From Prochilodus magdalenae (Eukaryota; Chordata; Actinopteri; Characiformes; Prochilodontidae), in the NCBI GenBank assembly GCA_024036415.1, contig JAMWET010003074.1, forward strand, positions 1 to 64,000: a DNA stretch of 64,000 nucleotides. Reading direction: 5' to 3'. Every line of letters begins with the position of its first letter. Within the stretch, counting starts at the first letter, position 1. Made by a program: the position numbers and the translations under genes. Under the pieces are notes generated by a model. The model did not search any database. It had not been told where the DNA came from and worked only from the letters and a program-made list of their open reading frames with translations. Positions 1-11,754 of the stretch are shown one piece after another.

Positions 1-2011
1 TTGGGTTGTTTAATTTGGAGTGGTTTGTGATTGTGCAACTGATTTTAATTTATTTTAGGCAATAGAATTTAATGGCTGTAGGCCTAATAGTTTGGTGAAT
101 ATGACAGGTGTGAGTACCTACTTCTAGTCCAGAAATCCAAATTGAGACTAGATTTCAGAGTACAGCACTTTCACTAGATTAAAAGCCCTTAATACGTTTT
201 TAATCATTCTAACCCTGTAGTTCAAACCCACCATGCCTCAGAAGACGGTTAAGGAATATCCGTAGTATTCTCAATTACTAGTGTTTATAAAACGACAGTG
301 TGGTATTTCCATCGCGAAAATTCATCCAGCTTGTTTCCACATTCTGTTTTTGCATGCTCCTGAACAAAGCAGCAGCGTTAGTTTCCCCATGGCAACACTT
401 TCTTAAATGACTTCCGCCCAAATAACAATAATCTATCGATCCCTCTGCAACTGTATTTTTATCATAGTATATATTGCGCTGGCTGGCGTCGACTAAACCA
501 TGCTCATCTCCATATCAACTGAGATTGTTTTTTGTTCCTACCTCCTTTTGACGGGATAAGATTCGTTGTCTACTTTTCTGCACTATGTTGGTTTTATGTC
601 CACTTGTTGCTAAGTAGTTGACCTAACATGCTTCCATGATTTGAGGTCCTTTTCTCATTTTTTCTTCCTGACCAGTCCACGGAGAGAGACGTTAGGCCGT
701 GGTTTGGTAAAGGTCATCTGTGAATTGTCTGGTACATCCCAGCTATAACTTTTTGATTTGCAAGATGCAGTTTACAGTTTTGTAGTGCCGGGTCAAAAAA
801 CGCATTGTAGCCCTTTGAAAGGTTTGGATCAAATCTTTGGCCTGTTTGTCCGACGAAACCAGTCTTGACTTATTGCCCAGTACCCATATAGTACCCACAG
901 GTATGCATTACTCATACTCATCTTCACATGTGGTTACTCTGAGGTGGCAACACATAAATTGTTAGTACCCAAGGACGCCCACAAACAGCAGTAACTGAAT
1001 AAATAAAATATTTAATAAAGTAATATAAAAATATATAAAAACAAGCAACACACACCATAATGAAACAGCAAAGCAAAAAGCTACATTCTATTAGATGTAT
1101 CTATGCAGAAGCAGAATATCCATGATCGCAGACAGTTTAAGCTAAGGCACCGCTCACAAATGGAGTGAAAGTGAGATAAAAAGCTTGCATTCAGTATGAA
1201 GCTGATGCTTATAATCAAGTTTTTATATGTACATGAATGTTCCAAACAAATAAGCGTTGTTTTGGCGGACTGTTTTAGGCAGCGTTAGTCCTTAAAAATT
1301 ATTTTCTGCATCATACTAGCCATTTACATACTAAGTGTGACTAAACCATTCCATACTGTATACCTAACTGTAATGATAACCCAATGCTTAACTAGGTACC
1401 TAGCAGAACAGGACATCCACTCTCAAGAAAGAAGAATCACACCAGGTGCCTGATAATTGGGTTAGCAATTAAGCATTAGAAGTAAATTCATCAGCAGGTT
1501 TTATGAAGGCCGATATGTCATCTGTTGTATTGTTTTCTTTAGTTCCTCAGAAGTTGACTAGATGAAGTGTGCTACCATTATCTTCTTTTCTTCACTAAAC
1601 ATGACTTCTCTGAACTCATCAGGGCTGAAGTATTTTCACGGCTAGAAGTTTCTTGGCTTGCTCTGGTTTGACTGATTTTCAGAACTGATTTTAGAACAGA
1701 TTTTTGATTGTTAACTTAAAATCAACATCAATATAAATCATTGGATTCACATGTTCCAATCACTTCCATGGCAACAGGTGTATACAACCAAACACTTAGA
1801 TATGCAGACTGCTTTTACAGACAGGGTTCGTGAGGATGATAAAATGTTATTCTCTCTGCTGAGAGGGGCGCTCAGTGAATTTCCCTGTGTGCTCGTGATT
1901 AGGATGGCAACATGAGCAGGGGGGTCCCATCGTGAAACGAGGACGCACCCTTCCTATCCACATGACAAAAAGGCAACTCCCATAACGACATGGTGAGCAT
2001 GTTTGATGTGG
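1..2011. other. no gene recognised
   Basis: No exon of the SAMHD1-like family, RNA gene or clear transposon end was recognised here. Reading frames are short and interrupted. The 5' exons (HD domain) that copy A would need are not visible in this stretch, so they are either lost or lie before the window. Confidence 0.5.
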
Positions 2012-2338
2012 AAGACTTGACTGGCCACACAGAGTCCTGAACCCTTAACCCCGCTAGGACATCTTGGATAAATTAGAGCGGATGGTGCTGTGACCAGGGG
2101 TAGCCTTGCTCATCAACTCAGTGTCTGACACCGGGGACAAATGGAGTATCTATTCTTGCCCTGCTTTTCTAGACCACATGCCTAAACCTTGTGGAAAGCC
2201 TTACCAAGCTAAGGTGTAAAGCTGTTCTAGCTGAAGGTGGGCTTGACACGTATTAAACCTTTTAGGGAATGGTTGTCACTCCAGTTCATATGCGCGTTGA
2301 AGACAGATCGAGCTAATACTTTTGGCAATTAACTATGT
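2012..2338 (+). mobile_element. Tc1/mariner element, decayed 3' part
   Basis: The stretch resembles the end of a fish Tc1-type transposase gene and its 3' terminus. It includes a degraded match to the region around the last catalytic acidic residue (the family's SPDLNPIE block), then the segment meaning roughly LVESLP (around 2190-2210), and finally the terminal phrase AATACTTTTGGCAAT (2318-2332). Stops and frameshifts make it non-coding. The 5' half and the left inverted repeat were not located. Family assignment rests on recognised wording rather than an alignment. Confidence 0.6.
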
Positions 2339-2492
2339 ATAGTATATATATATAGATTATATATTATGCAGTTGAGTATTAAAACTTATTTGACCTGAGG
2401 ATTTGAAATTATGTGATTGATCTACACCTAATCAAACTTTGCAATCTTTAACAGGCACTCCATCTTTAACAGCATGTCTGGAACCATTACAG

Positions 2493-3594
2493 AGTATCAA
2501 TTTTGGACTAGGGCATGAAAGAGGAAGAATCCCATGATGCTCTACGATTCCTACAGGAAAGATAATCCAGACAAAGCAGGCCTGCTGCAACTGTCCAAAG
2601 ATGAGGTATCACATTCCAGGACAGTATCTTACAGAGTGTAATTTGTCTGTCAATGACAAAAATCACTGCAGTCGGTTTTACAGACTTTTATAACAAACCC
2701 TGTGTCAGTTTCAGTTTCCTCTTTCTGCAGGTCTCCTACATTCGTGCCTGAAGAAATCTTGCTGCATAAGTTACCAAAGTCATGGTGTCTCTAGTCAAGG
2801 GAAAGACAATGATTTGGAGAACCTGATCAAGTTCCAACCACATTAAAGAATTCTGTGGTAATAAATTCAGAAAGATGGAGTCTCAGTGAGACAGCTCAAA
2901 TTGCTGACAGTGATGAGAAAAACTTGAGAAGGCATACTGAAAGGGACACTAAGGGTTAGGGGTGTTTCAGTATGGAGGGTACTGTTATCTATACTGACGA
3001 GTTATATAGTGTACAAGTAGATGCCCACTGTCATGACCTTGTGACCGTGTCCATCTACACGAGGGGTGGGGGGCAGGGGTCCAGGCAGGGGGGGGTGGAA
3101 TACGCTGAGATCCTTGTCTTCTGCAGGTGGTACGGTGCGGTCACGAATATCGCCGTAGCTATCTACGTGGATCTCACGAGGTTCTCTCTCTCTTCTACTT
3201 TCCTGTACACACAAGTAACACTTGGACTAGAATTATGGTTGTGTTGCTCAATCAATTGGGTAGAAGAAAGATTAGGACATTTACTAACTATTGGCCCCTG
3301 ATGGACCGGGCCACTAATGTTGGATAATTCCTGAAGTGTTTTGTTATGAGCTTTGATACTGCGATTGTGTTTACTGCATTACCTTATTTACTTCTTTGTT
3401 TGTTTGTTTTCTTCTTCTTCTGTTTTCCAGAAATCAAACCTGACTTACTTCAGCAAATCTGAGACTCAGCACAGGAAATCACTGAGAAATTTTCAAAACA
3501 TGGCCTATACAAGGTCATTGCTGAGAAAGTGTTTCATTCAGATCGAGGAAACTGTAAAACACCTGGTGGCAGCTGATTGAGGCAGTTGGAAGGT
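2493..3594 (+). pseudogene. SAMHD1-like copy A, decayed C-lobe exons
   Basis: Three stretches match C-terminal-lobe exons of copies B and C but carry frameshifts. Segment 2493-2605 matches the 105-base exon encoding the [10 protein letters not shown] motif: it keeps GMKEEE and the following FYRKDNP-type block, but in different frames, and ends at a GT donor. Segment 2731 to about 2840 follows a CTGCAG acceptor and matches the next exon (VSxLLP type) with breaks. Segment 3431-3594 matches the exon encoding the EIxERISKxGxYK block: it reads EITEKFSKHGLYKVIAEKVF, then shifts frame and meets a TGA. The intact exons from 5352 onward continue this module. Either this is the dead upstream part of one gene, or the annotated gene begins downstream. 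Confidence 0.6.
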
Positions 3595-3794
3595 TAGGAC
3601 ATGATTGGACATATAATAAAACAGCTGGAATAGGAAATGGAATACCTGGAATGAAAACTACTTAGTTTCAAAACAAACTCAATCAGCAGATTCCAACTGC
3701 TAATGTTGGAAGAGCAGTAATGTTGCTCTTCCAACATTATTATTCTCTACAGCTTCAGAGCTAAAGACATAATGTGAGTTCTCATCCCCCTATT

Positions 3795-5180
3795 TTAAGG
3801 TGGAAAGTAATGTTTTAGGGGTGGGGAATTTACAAGAGGTCACTTGAATTTAAGGCCCCCCAGTGGTTTAAGTAGTATGGGACAAGTTTAGAGGTGGTGA
3901 TTGTAATTAAGGTTGGCAACGGTGAATGGTTGCGGTGAATTTAAATTATCAGGGCCTATAGGGTGGCAGTTAATGTGGTAGGAGTGAATATAGGGGATAG
4001 AATTTAGTTGGCAGTCTCTCTAAGTTAATCTGGTATATATTGCATTTAAGGTGTGCGCATGAAATTTTCAGGTGGTAGGGAAATATAAGTAGAGTGGGAG
4101 GGAGGGAATTTTAAGGTGGTTAGTAGGTGAATTTAAGTTGGCAATGCAATTTAAGGTGGTCAGGTATTGCAGTTGGTCAAGCCATTTAGTGTAGCAGTCA
4201 TTGTTAAGGTGGGTTTAGGTGAATGTTTAATTTAGGGTGGACCTGACTGTTCAATGTTGGCACGGGTTAAGGTGTGGTGGAGTGATTTACGTGACGTGGG
4301 AATTTTTAAGGTGGGGCAGTAAGTTAGTTGTTGTGAGGACGTCGATTTGTAAGGTGGAATGCGATCAAGGTAAGGTGGAATGGAATGTTGGTGGGTATCT
4401 AATCTCTTTACGTGTTCGTAGTAAGCAGTTACGGTGTAGGAGTGAATTTTTTCAGGTGCAGTGAGTTTACATGTAGGTGGCACTGACGTTAAGGTGGCAG
4501 TTAAGGTGGTAGGAGTGAATTTAACGTGGGAGGGAATTTAAGGTGGCAGTAAAGTTAGGTTGGTAGGAGTGATTTTAAGGTGGAATTGAAGGTAAGGTGG
4601 AATGGAATTTAAGGTGGTAAGAATAAATTTAAGTGGTGGTAGTAAAGTTAAGGTGGTAGGAGTGAATTTAAGGTGGCAGTGAAGTTAATGTGGTAGGAGT
4701 TATTTTAAGGTGCCAGAAAAGTCAATGTGGTAGGAGTAAATTTATGGAGGCAGAAAATTTAAGGTGGCATTAAAGTTAAGGTAGAAGGAGTAAATTTAAG
4801 GTGGTTGGAGTGAATTTCAGGTGGCAATAATTTTAAGGTGGCAGGGAATGTATAGGGTAGGAGTAAATTTAAGGTGGAATTGAATTTAAGGCAATGTATT
4901 TAATGTGGTAGGAGGGAATTTAAGGTGGCAGGAAATTTAAGGTGGCAGTGCGATTAAGGCGGTAGGAGTGCATTTAAGATGGCAGGAAATTTAAGGTAGC
5001 ACTGAAATTAAATAGAAAGGACTAAATTTAAGGCTGCAGTGAAGTTAAGGTGGTCAGCTATTTAAGGTAGCAGTAAAGTTAAGATAGCAGGAGTTAATTT
5101 AAAGTAGCTGGAAATTTAAGGTGACAGTGAAATTAAGGTGGCAGTGAAGTTAAGGTGGAAGGAGTAAATTTAAAGTGACA
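3795..5180. repeat. 1.4-kb degenerate minisatellite
   Basis: The region is an imperfect tandem array of units such as TTAAGGTGGCAGTGAAG and TTAAGGTGGTAGGAGTGAA, about 17-20 bases each, fading at both edges. It lies between exons of copy A. One strand is strikingly G/A/T-rich and almost free of C. Short open frames inside it are repeat translations, not genes. Confidence 0.85.
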
Positions 5181-5351
5181 CGATTAACCTGATTGTCAAC
5201 GTTCTTTTACAAGCCAACTTAAAGTTCGTTCACGTACTTTCTTTCTAGTTTAATTTGTCCTCCTTGTTTTTATCCAGTGTGTTTTTATGCCTTCCACTAA
5301 ACAGTGGACACTGTGCTGTGATACACCTTTTCACCATCTTCTCAATACCAG

Positions 5352-7212
5352 GTGAAGCTCAAGACCTGGTTGGAGAAAGTTCAAACCAGTGATCCGCAAC
5401 CAACTTTCACTGCAGATGATTTTCATGTGGTAGGTAGCATCACACTGCAAGAGAACTGTGGTCTGCTGCACTGAACAATCAGTTTTAGCTGTATTTGGAC
5501 TTTGTAATAATATGTGTAAATATGCAAAGACTGTGTGATTTCTGAATTTTGTCTATTTTGAATCTTTCTGTGTTTTCTAAATATCATTTTGGAGCTGACA
5601 CAACTCACTTTTTCTGTGCTTATAGGTCCAGTACGCCCCACTTGGCAAACCTGATTCAGTTAAGGTCATTCTTTTGTACAAGGGACTGCCCAATATGGAT
5701 ACTGAAAAATTCTGGGATGAAGTGCTGAAGTACCTGTAAGGATCCCTCTACAAAATGATCTTAAGAAAACAGCAAGGCTTAATAGACTCTCAAACTTATG
5801 GATTAGATACAACTGTCAGTTATCATAATAGGGAAAGCATAAAATCTATGTTGTTATTGTCATAAGAATTTCTTGTTGTGAAATCCTTTTCAAATATTTT
5901 CACGAAAGCTTTTCATAAAAAAATAAAAAACAGCCACATTTAGAATTTCATTTCATCAGAAGTATATGCAACATATAAAATATGAACACAAATCCTTTAG
6001 GGACAATAACTGGGGCTGGAGTGGTTTAAATGGAAACATTTCAACATTTAAAGGAAATTACATATCCCAGACCTCAGTCCAATTAGGAATCTGTGTCATA
6101 ACCTGAGTATTACTGCACACCAGTACAAACCCATTTATCATGCAAGAGTTGGAGCAGTTTTGCCTTAAAGAAAGGACGAGTGGTTGGATGTGTTGAGCTC
6201 ATAGAGTCATAACCAAGAGACCCGCAGTGGTAACAGCAGTAACAGGTGGCTGTACATGCCTCAATTACTTTATGAAACAAAATGTAATAACTCTGGAAGT
6301 ATATGATATGGCAGCAAATTTCAGGTTTATATTTTGACCCACCATGTAATTCCTGTTTTTTAAAACGAAAATCATTTTTGATCTTTCCTTACTGTGCTTT
6401 GATGTTTCCAGGAAAGACAAGAAACTAATCTCTGCTTCAGAGAAGACCATCACTTATGTGGACCTCACAGGTTTGTCCTCTAACTCTCCTTAAACAGAAA
6501 ATGATGTACACTGTGGACTCTGGGAAATTTGCATTACCAGATACATATATCACACTCAGTTTGAGGTCATATAGATTGATATAATGAATTAGTTGGCCCT
6601 AGGTAAACCAGGCGCGCTCTGATGTTGCACATATCGCTTGAGATTAACAGATTTACAAATTTGAATATAAGCTATTTTTGTGAACCCGTTTTAACCGAAT
6701 TATTGTATTCTATTCTCTGTTTCTGGTTTTCAGAGGGCAAAACTCCAATAATCATATGCCTGCTGCTCTCAGCAGAAAGGCATGTAACTGAGAGACTCCT
6801 AAACCAGGGATTTTTCATCCTTGATCAGAAAATATTCAAAGCTGAGAATCTGAAACACCTGGGCAGTGAGGAGTGGGAGGTTAGATACTTTTACTTTCAT
6901 TTGAATCATTTCAAACTGCTTTCTGTGCTGCCATTAATATTCCTTAAATAATTCTTAAGACTTTTCCATAAACAGATTCTGTAATGTCCTTTTCTCACCA
7001 TCTTCTTACTACCAGGTGATTCTGAAGGCCTGGTTCAACAATCCGCAGAACAAAACTGGCAGTCAGTATCCTGCTCAAAATGCAGCAGACTTTAAAGTGG
7101 TAAGTGTAGGGAAATATATGGTGGATATTGTGTCTGTGGTACAAGACAAAACTCAGTTTTGATCACTCTAAAATAGAGTTTCTTATAATGAAGCAGCATG
7201 TCAAACACAGAA

Positions 7213-7308
<96 letters not shown>

Positions 7309-7500
7309 CTACGCACTGCAATGCAAAATTGTGCACTGCAAATGTGGATTTGTTTATTAACCCAGAACCCAAAATTAAATATGTTTGTGTCTCTGTAGGT
7401 CACATACCCTCTGCTTGAGCAACCTGATTTCATTAACGTCATGCTCTTCTACAAGGGAATTCCCAAAGAGAAGACAGAAAAATTCTGGGACAAACAGTGA
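5352..7500 (+). CDS. SAMHD1-like copy A, intact 3' exons
   Basis: Six consecutive exons join in frame and end in TGA: 5352-5429, 5626-5735, 6412-6470, 6734-6879, 7016-7099 and 7399-7500. All have GT-AG borders and phases 0-0, 0-2, 2-1, 1-0, 0-0 and 0-stop. They encode C-terminal-lobe modules of the SAMHD1-like family: LKTWLEKVQ, then a VxVILLYKGLP strand with FWDEV, a linker ending YVDLT, a second module starting LLNQGFFILDQ, then LKAWF and VMLFYKGIP with FWDKQ at the end. The 105-base [10 protein letters not shown] exon present in B and C is missing from both modules; because it is 0-0 phase its loss keeps the frame. No catalytic HD exon is present, so the piece alone cannot be a dNTPase. 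Upstream exons at 2493-3594 are frameshifted. It may be the living tail of a gene starting before the window or an unfinished pseudogene. Confidence 0.62.
7213..7307. repeat. (CA)n(TA)n microsatellite
   Basis: A short CA run passes into about 80 bases of pure TA within the last intron of copy A. The apparent isoleucine-tyrosine open frames on both strands are artefacts of this repeat. Confidence 0.97.
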
Positions 7501-7954
7501 AAGCTTTCAGGAGATCAGGAGGAAGCTCCGCCCTCCAAAAGACCAAAATGTTAATGAGAGCTGAAAGCACTAAAATGTGGGGTTAAAACTTTTAAATCTG
7601 GGGTATTGTGTGAACATAACACTACACAACTATATTTTTATTAATGTGCTAAAGTATAATTAGCCATTTGTGTTAAACTCTTTACCCTATTCTGCTCTAT
7701 GGCAAGGTGATAGAATTTTTTTTGAAGGATGTTTGTCATTTATTTGTTTGTTTTTTCTGTTTCTTAGCAGGTAAATCTAATAGGAATGTAACAGTTACTT
7801 ATATTTTTGAGCAAATTGAGCTCTTCCAAATAGATAAAGATTATAACAGCTGCATCAAGAAAACAGAAAAGCAGGAAAATTAATTGTTAAGTTTCTTGTG
7901 ATGTTTTTGGGTCTAATTTTTTTTCTAGTTTTCTTAACTTTAAACTGGAGATGT

Positions 7955-8092
7955 TGTAGCCAGTGGCCATTTGCAAGTGTGGTTTGGGAAAATGACAGCT
8001 ACAGTATGAAATAAAGAAAGGCAGAATCTGTCAGTTATTACAATGAACAAGCAGGGTCCCTGTTCGGGCATCATTACATACCCTCCCTGTGA
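7955..8092. repeat. dispersed repeat, copy 1
   Basis: This segment is clearly similar to 25245-25385: both contain GGCCATTTG, AAAATGACAGCTACAGT, a variant of AAGAAAGGCAG, ACAAGCAG and TGTTCGGGCATCATTA in the same order. It lies about 450 bases after the stop of copy A and includes an AATAAA (8010-8015) that could serve as a poly(A) signal. Its family is unknown. Confidence 0.75.
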
Positions 8093-9159
8093 ATAACAAG
8101 CACACAACTAAGGAGGTTTTCCCTGCATCTTCCAGCCTGTGGAAAACTTGCTCAAAAAATGCACACAGTTAATAAAATAAAAAAATAATAAACAGTGAAC
8201 ATTAGATATATCAGAAACAAGGAATATACTTCTACAGACCGTAACAAAGCTGACACATATACTTACATATTACTTACATACTAACACACTAAGGCCGGTC
8301 CAGCTCAGGTCAGTAACATAAGGATTTTGTTCTACAAGTTTCCCCAGTGAAAAGATCAGGCTTACTAGAAACAGTATTGTTTCAACTAGTTTTACTGTTG
8401 GTCCAAGTAAGGTGAATTTTATATGGTGGGATGTTTCTTCATTAGACTTTTAAAGCCATGAGAGGAAAGTGGTAGACCCCCATAATCACTACAGAGACAC
8501 AGACCTCTATATCTCTTGTCCACAAAGGAGCTCACTCCACAGGAGAGGAGGAAGACCATATAAACTGTTGCCAATAAGGCTTATAAAGTGCAGCACAAGA
8601 AGAAACACTAGTCTGAGACAGTTGGTGCAGAGGATGGAGTAATATGTGATACTTTTTAAAAACAGATAAATAAGATAAATTAAAAGTGCCGTACTGTAAA
8701 TTTGTGTCCCGAATGTGTATTATATGTGGATTGTTATGTTCAGCAGATCATGAGTGTGATGGTATGTGGGAAGAGGCTTCTGTGTAGCCTGGTTGTCTTG
8801 ATCCCCATTTGGCTAAAGCACCGGCCTGTGGAAAGACACTGGAACAGGAGATGGCCAGGGTGTGATGGATCATTGATGATCTTCTCTGCGTGCTTCCTGG
8901 TTCTGGAAGTGTGCAGATCCAGCAGAGTGGGTAGTTTGACTTCAGTGGACTTCTCTGCAGACCGGATTGTTTCAGTTCAATTCAATTTAATTAAATTCAA
9001 ATTAATTCAAAAATGTTATTGTCTATATACCCATATAGGGTTGCCTGATGACACCCCAGCTGTGACATCAGCCAGATAATTCATTGCTAGGTTCTTTCTG
9101 TTTTACTTTCTGAGGTTTTTAGTCTCACTGATTTTAGGCTTAGTGTTAACGTACCTTTA
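8093..9159. other. no gene recognised
   Basis: An open frame of 125 codons (8702-9079, +) shows no recognised domain and starts in AT-rich sequence. The section 8790-8940 reads like interspersed-repeat sequence, but I cannot name the family. No splice-supported exon was found. Confidence 0.4.
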
Positions 9160-9440
9160 GTGTCACCAGCTCAATCACAGTTTGGTTCGGAAACTGCTCC
9201 CCCGAGGAGCACAAGTGTTTGCACTGGGTGGTTAGGACAGTCTAGTCTTATCTTAGCAATTTCCTTCTCACCACTAGAGAACATTTACCACTCCAGAGTC
9301 CTCAGGAGGGCCCACAATATCATCAAGGACAAAACTCTTCCTTAACACCTCCTCCTCCAATCCGAGTATAAAATCAAGAACCACCAGATTATGTGACAGT
9401 TTCTACCCCAAGGCCTTTGGGGCACTGCACACCTTACTTC
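9160..9440 (+). mobile_element. Rex1-like LINE fragment, C-terminal end
   Basis: The translation contains SITVWFGNCSPEEHK and, in a shifted frame, a block meaning roughly LQRVVRTxxxI, followed by RVLRRAHNIIKDKTLP. This is the conserved C-terminal domain after the reverse transcriptase of Rex1-type (CR1-group) fish LINEs. Frames shift several times, so it is dead. It ends at the boundary of a reverse-strand gypsy fragment, and the same join recurs near 14080. Confidence 0.7.
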
Positions 9441-10360
9441 CTCCAAAATGAATACCAGCAAGCTGATAAGGCTTTAACACTTCCACGTCAGAGAGCTAGG
9501 CACAGAATAGCACAGAAAACCAGCTGATTTCAATGCTAACTGAGGATAGCAGCACTAATGCCAGTGGGCTGTTTTAAAATCAGAGGTTGAACCTTTTGTG
9601 TCCATCCTCAAATCAGAGGAGATCATTGATGAATGACTGAAAATTGGAAGGAGCATTCCTTAACCTGAAAGGCATGACCTAATATTCATTGTGCCCATCA
9701 AAGGTGGTCAAGTAGGCCATTCATCCCTAGTCAGACAAGATTATAGACTTATATGCACTCCTCCATTGCCTTTTACTCTGCTTGAGTAAGCAGATATACG
9801 TGTGATCTGGTTATAAGTGAAGTCAAAGGCGCAATCATACTCTCAATTTTGAATATTTCAGCTAGATCAGAATACTCTGGAGTAATGGCTACAGGAGTTT
9901 AATCCACATATCTCAATGGATGTGGAGCATACAGACAAAAGATAAACAACAAATAAGTGCTATGACAAAAGGGGGACCAGGATATGAACTCCTGTTCAGA
10001 CCAGAAAATGAATGAATTATGAGTCTTTAACCATAGAAGTAACAAAATAATGGCATATTCAGAGTCCAGAATTAAAAAAAGGAACTCCTCGGAATGGTCA
10101 GCATTAGCATTAATTTTATTAGGGATGGTGGTCTAAGAAACAACCCCTGGCCAACAGGATCCCCACCCACAGCAGATCGGGGAGTGGAGCGAGACCAGGG
10201 GTACTTGTAGCTGACTGGTGATGCATGACAAGATAAAGTTCCCCCAGAGTCAATCAGGTCTGAAAATACACAAGAAAAGCCTAATAGCTCAGTGTGACAG
10301 GTATCAACTGAGGCCTTGTGACCCTACCCGGCTTGGGGTTACTCACCACTTTGGCCTGTG
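9441..10360 (-). mobile_element. Ty3/gypsy pol fragment, copy 1 (decayed)
   Basis: Read on the minus strand, the segment gives pieces of gypsy protease and reverse transcriptase in order: the linker TPEYSDLAEIF (around 9850-9900), a YDCAFD block (around 9830), a KAMEECI block, and HNEY...VMPFRL...APSNFQSFINDLL (around 9610-9700). These are the landmarks around the start and palm of fish gypsy RT. Stops and frameshifts are frequent. The whole segment is repeated at 14080-15210 and in part at 11755-12170. Confidence 0.65.
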
Positions 10361-10918
10361 GATTTGTCTCCCCATGTTTGCCCGGGATGGTACCTGGGGT
10401 CTTTGTGGACGGGTCTGAGATTACAGAGCATGTCTTGCAGCAACACAGTACAGAGACCTCTGCAAAGATGGCCAAGACTTTCCTCTGGGTAGAACTGACC
10501 TGCATGGGTTCCTTGTGGATGCTTTCAGAAGATGCTCTGGAGGTGGGACGAGCATGAGGGGTTGTCAGGGAAACGTGCTGTGCTGCCTGAAGTGCACCTT
10601 ACACTAGTATGCTTTGAAGTATCATCTCAGGAGATGTCATGGCTTTCTGTCCTCCCACAAATATTACAAGTATTAGGTTTTGCCTCATCACTAACCATAA
10701 CACATAATTACATCTTCAGTGAGAATGTTTATCTTCTACACACCTAGTACAAACAAAGTGAAAATGCACAACATACTCACCCCACCTGTTTATGAAAGCC
10801 AAAATACACCTGCACCACGAGTTCACTTTCTACGTGCACGTCCATATTTACCTTATGTACTAGGACTGGAGGAAAATATAATTTCTGTCTTGTTATGAAA
10901 ATCATAATTTTATACCTG
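10361..10918. other. no gene recognised
   Basis: Overlapping open frames on both strands (10281-10747) have no recognised domain. The sequence is probably internal gypsy or unclassified repeat material between the pol fragment and the solo LTR. Confidence 0.4.
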
Positions 10919-11287
10919 TGTCATGTCTGCTGGTTATCCTCTCACCTCTGACCTCCTGGACTCCAATTCCCATAACCCACCACCGGATGTCATTGTCACA
11001 TGTCCATCTTTGCCCAATTACACCCCGTTGCCTCGTTCTTGATCTCCTGAATATTAATTAGTTTCACCTGAGGATCATTTAGTCTATTTGTTTAAATACT
11101 TGTCTCTCACACTGGCTCATTGTGAAGTATTACCACCGAGCGCTGTCTCTCTGTTTGATCTAGTTTGTTACTCTGGCTTTGACTTTATTTTAAGTTGTTG
11201 TTGCTGTGTTTTGGTACAAACCTGTTTAATAAACTGTGCTTTGCTTTTAACTTAGCACGCATTACAGTCGGTTTGTTCATCGTCACA
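10919..11287 (+). mobile_element. probable solo LTR of a gypsy-type element
   Basis: The 369-base segment begins TGTCATGTCTG and ends GTCACA, giving the TG...CA termini of an LTR. Its body has the fish gypsy LTR pattern: GGACTCCAATTCCCATAA near the start, AGTTTCACCTGAGGAT, a TTTAAATACTTG promoter-like block, and TTTAATAAACTGTGC as a poly(A) signal. The flanks are ACCTG before and GCCTG after, four of five matching a 5-base target-site duplication. No pol sequence lies inside, so an LTR-LTR recombination product is the best reading. Confidence 0.72.
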
Positions 11288-11754
11288 GCCTGTTGTCTTT
11301 CTCATCTTCTCTCTAGCAGGATGTGATGATTATGTACGTGGGAATACCAGTAGACTAAAGTACAGCCTCCATACAACAGGGTTAGTTTTACCATGCTACT
11401 TCAACAGAGCTTCTAAAAGCAAACCACATAGCCTTGTTTTACTAATCACTCATAAAGGGATGCATGGTGAGACGTGGTGAGCAGCAGAAACTATCAGCTG
11501 CACCATATATACTAGTGTGGTGAGTACCTGATACAGTCAGGTGAGAGGTCAGGATGTGATGGGCACCAAACGCCATGTAGTGAGCACAAGACCTTGAGAC
11601 TGAACACTAAGCATGGTTGTAAGTTGCTCTGGAGCATCCGCCAAATGTCAAATGTAAATGACAATATGTAAACATTAATAAAGCTGAAAATCTAATTATA
11701 TAGTCCTTGGTGATTGCCTTCACCTTTACTGACATGTAAAAAACACAAAATAAA
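11288..11754. other. no gene; short fish interspersed-repeat tail
   Basis: The only recognised piece is near 11620-11665 (TTGCTCTGGAGCATCCGCCAA then AATGTAAATG). It resembles a common fish repeat terminus seen again at 13905-13975 and, reversed, at 38715-38790. Nothing coding was found. Confidence 0.45.

Noticed and set aside
3795..5180. CRISPR-like repeat array
   Set aside because: Units are contiguous, imperfect and have no spacers of constant size; the DNA is eukaryotic. It is a minisatellite.
7092..7442. Long open frames on both strands made of Tyr-Ile repeats
   Set aside because: They are translations of the TA microsatellite; the real feature on the + strand is the copy A exon at 7399-7500.
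8702..9079. Possible small gene of 125 codons
   Set aside because: No domain, no splice support, and surrounding sequence is interspersed-repeat DNA.
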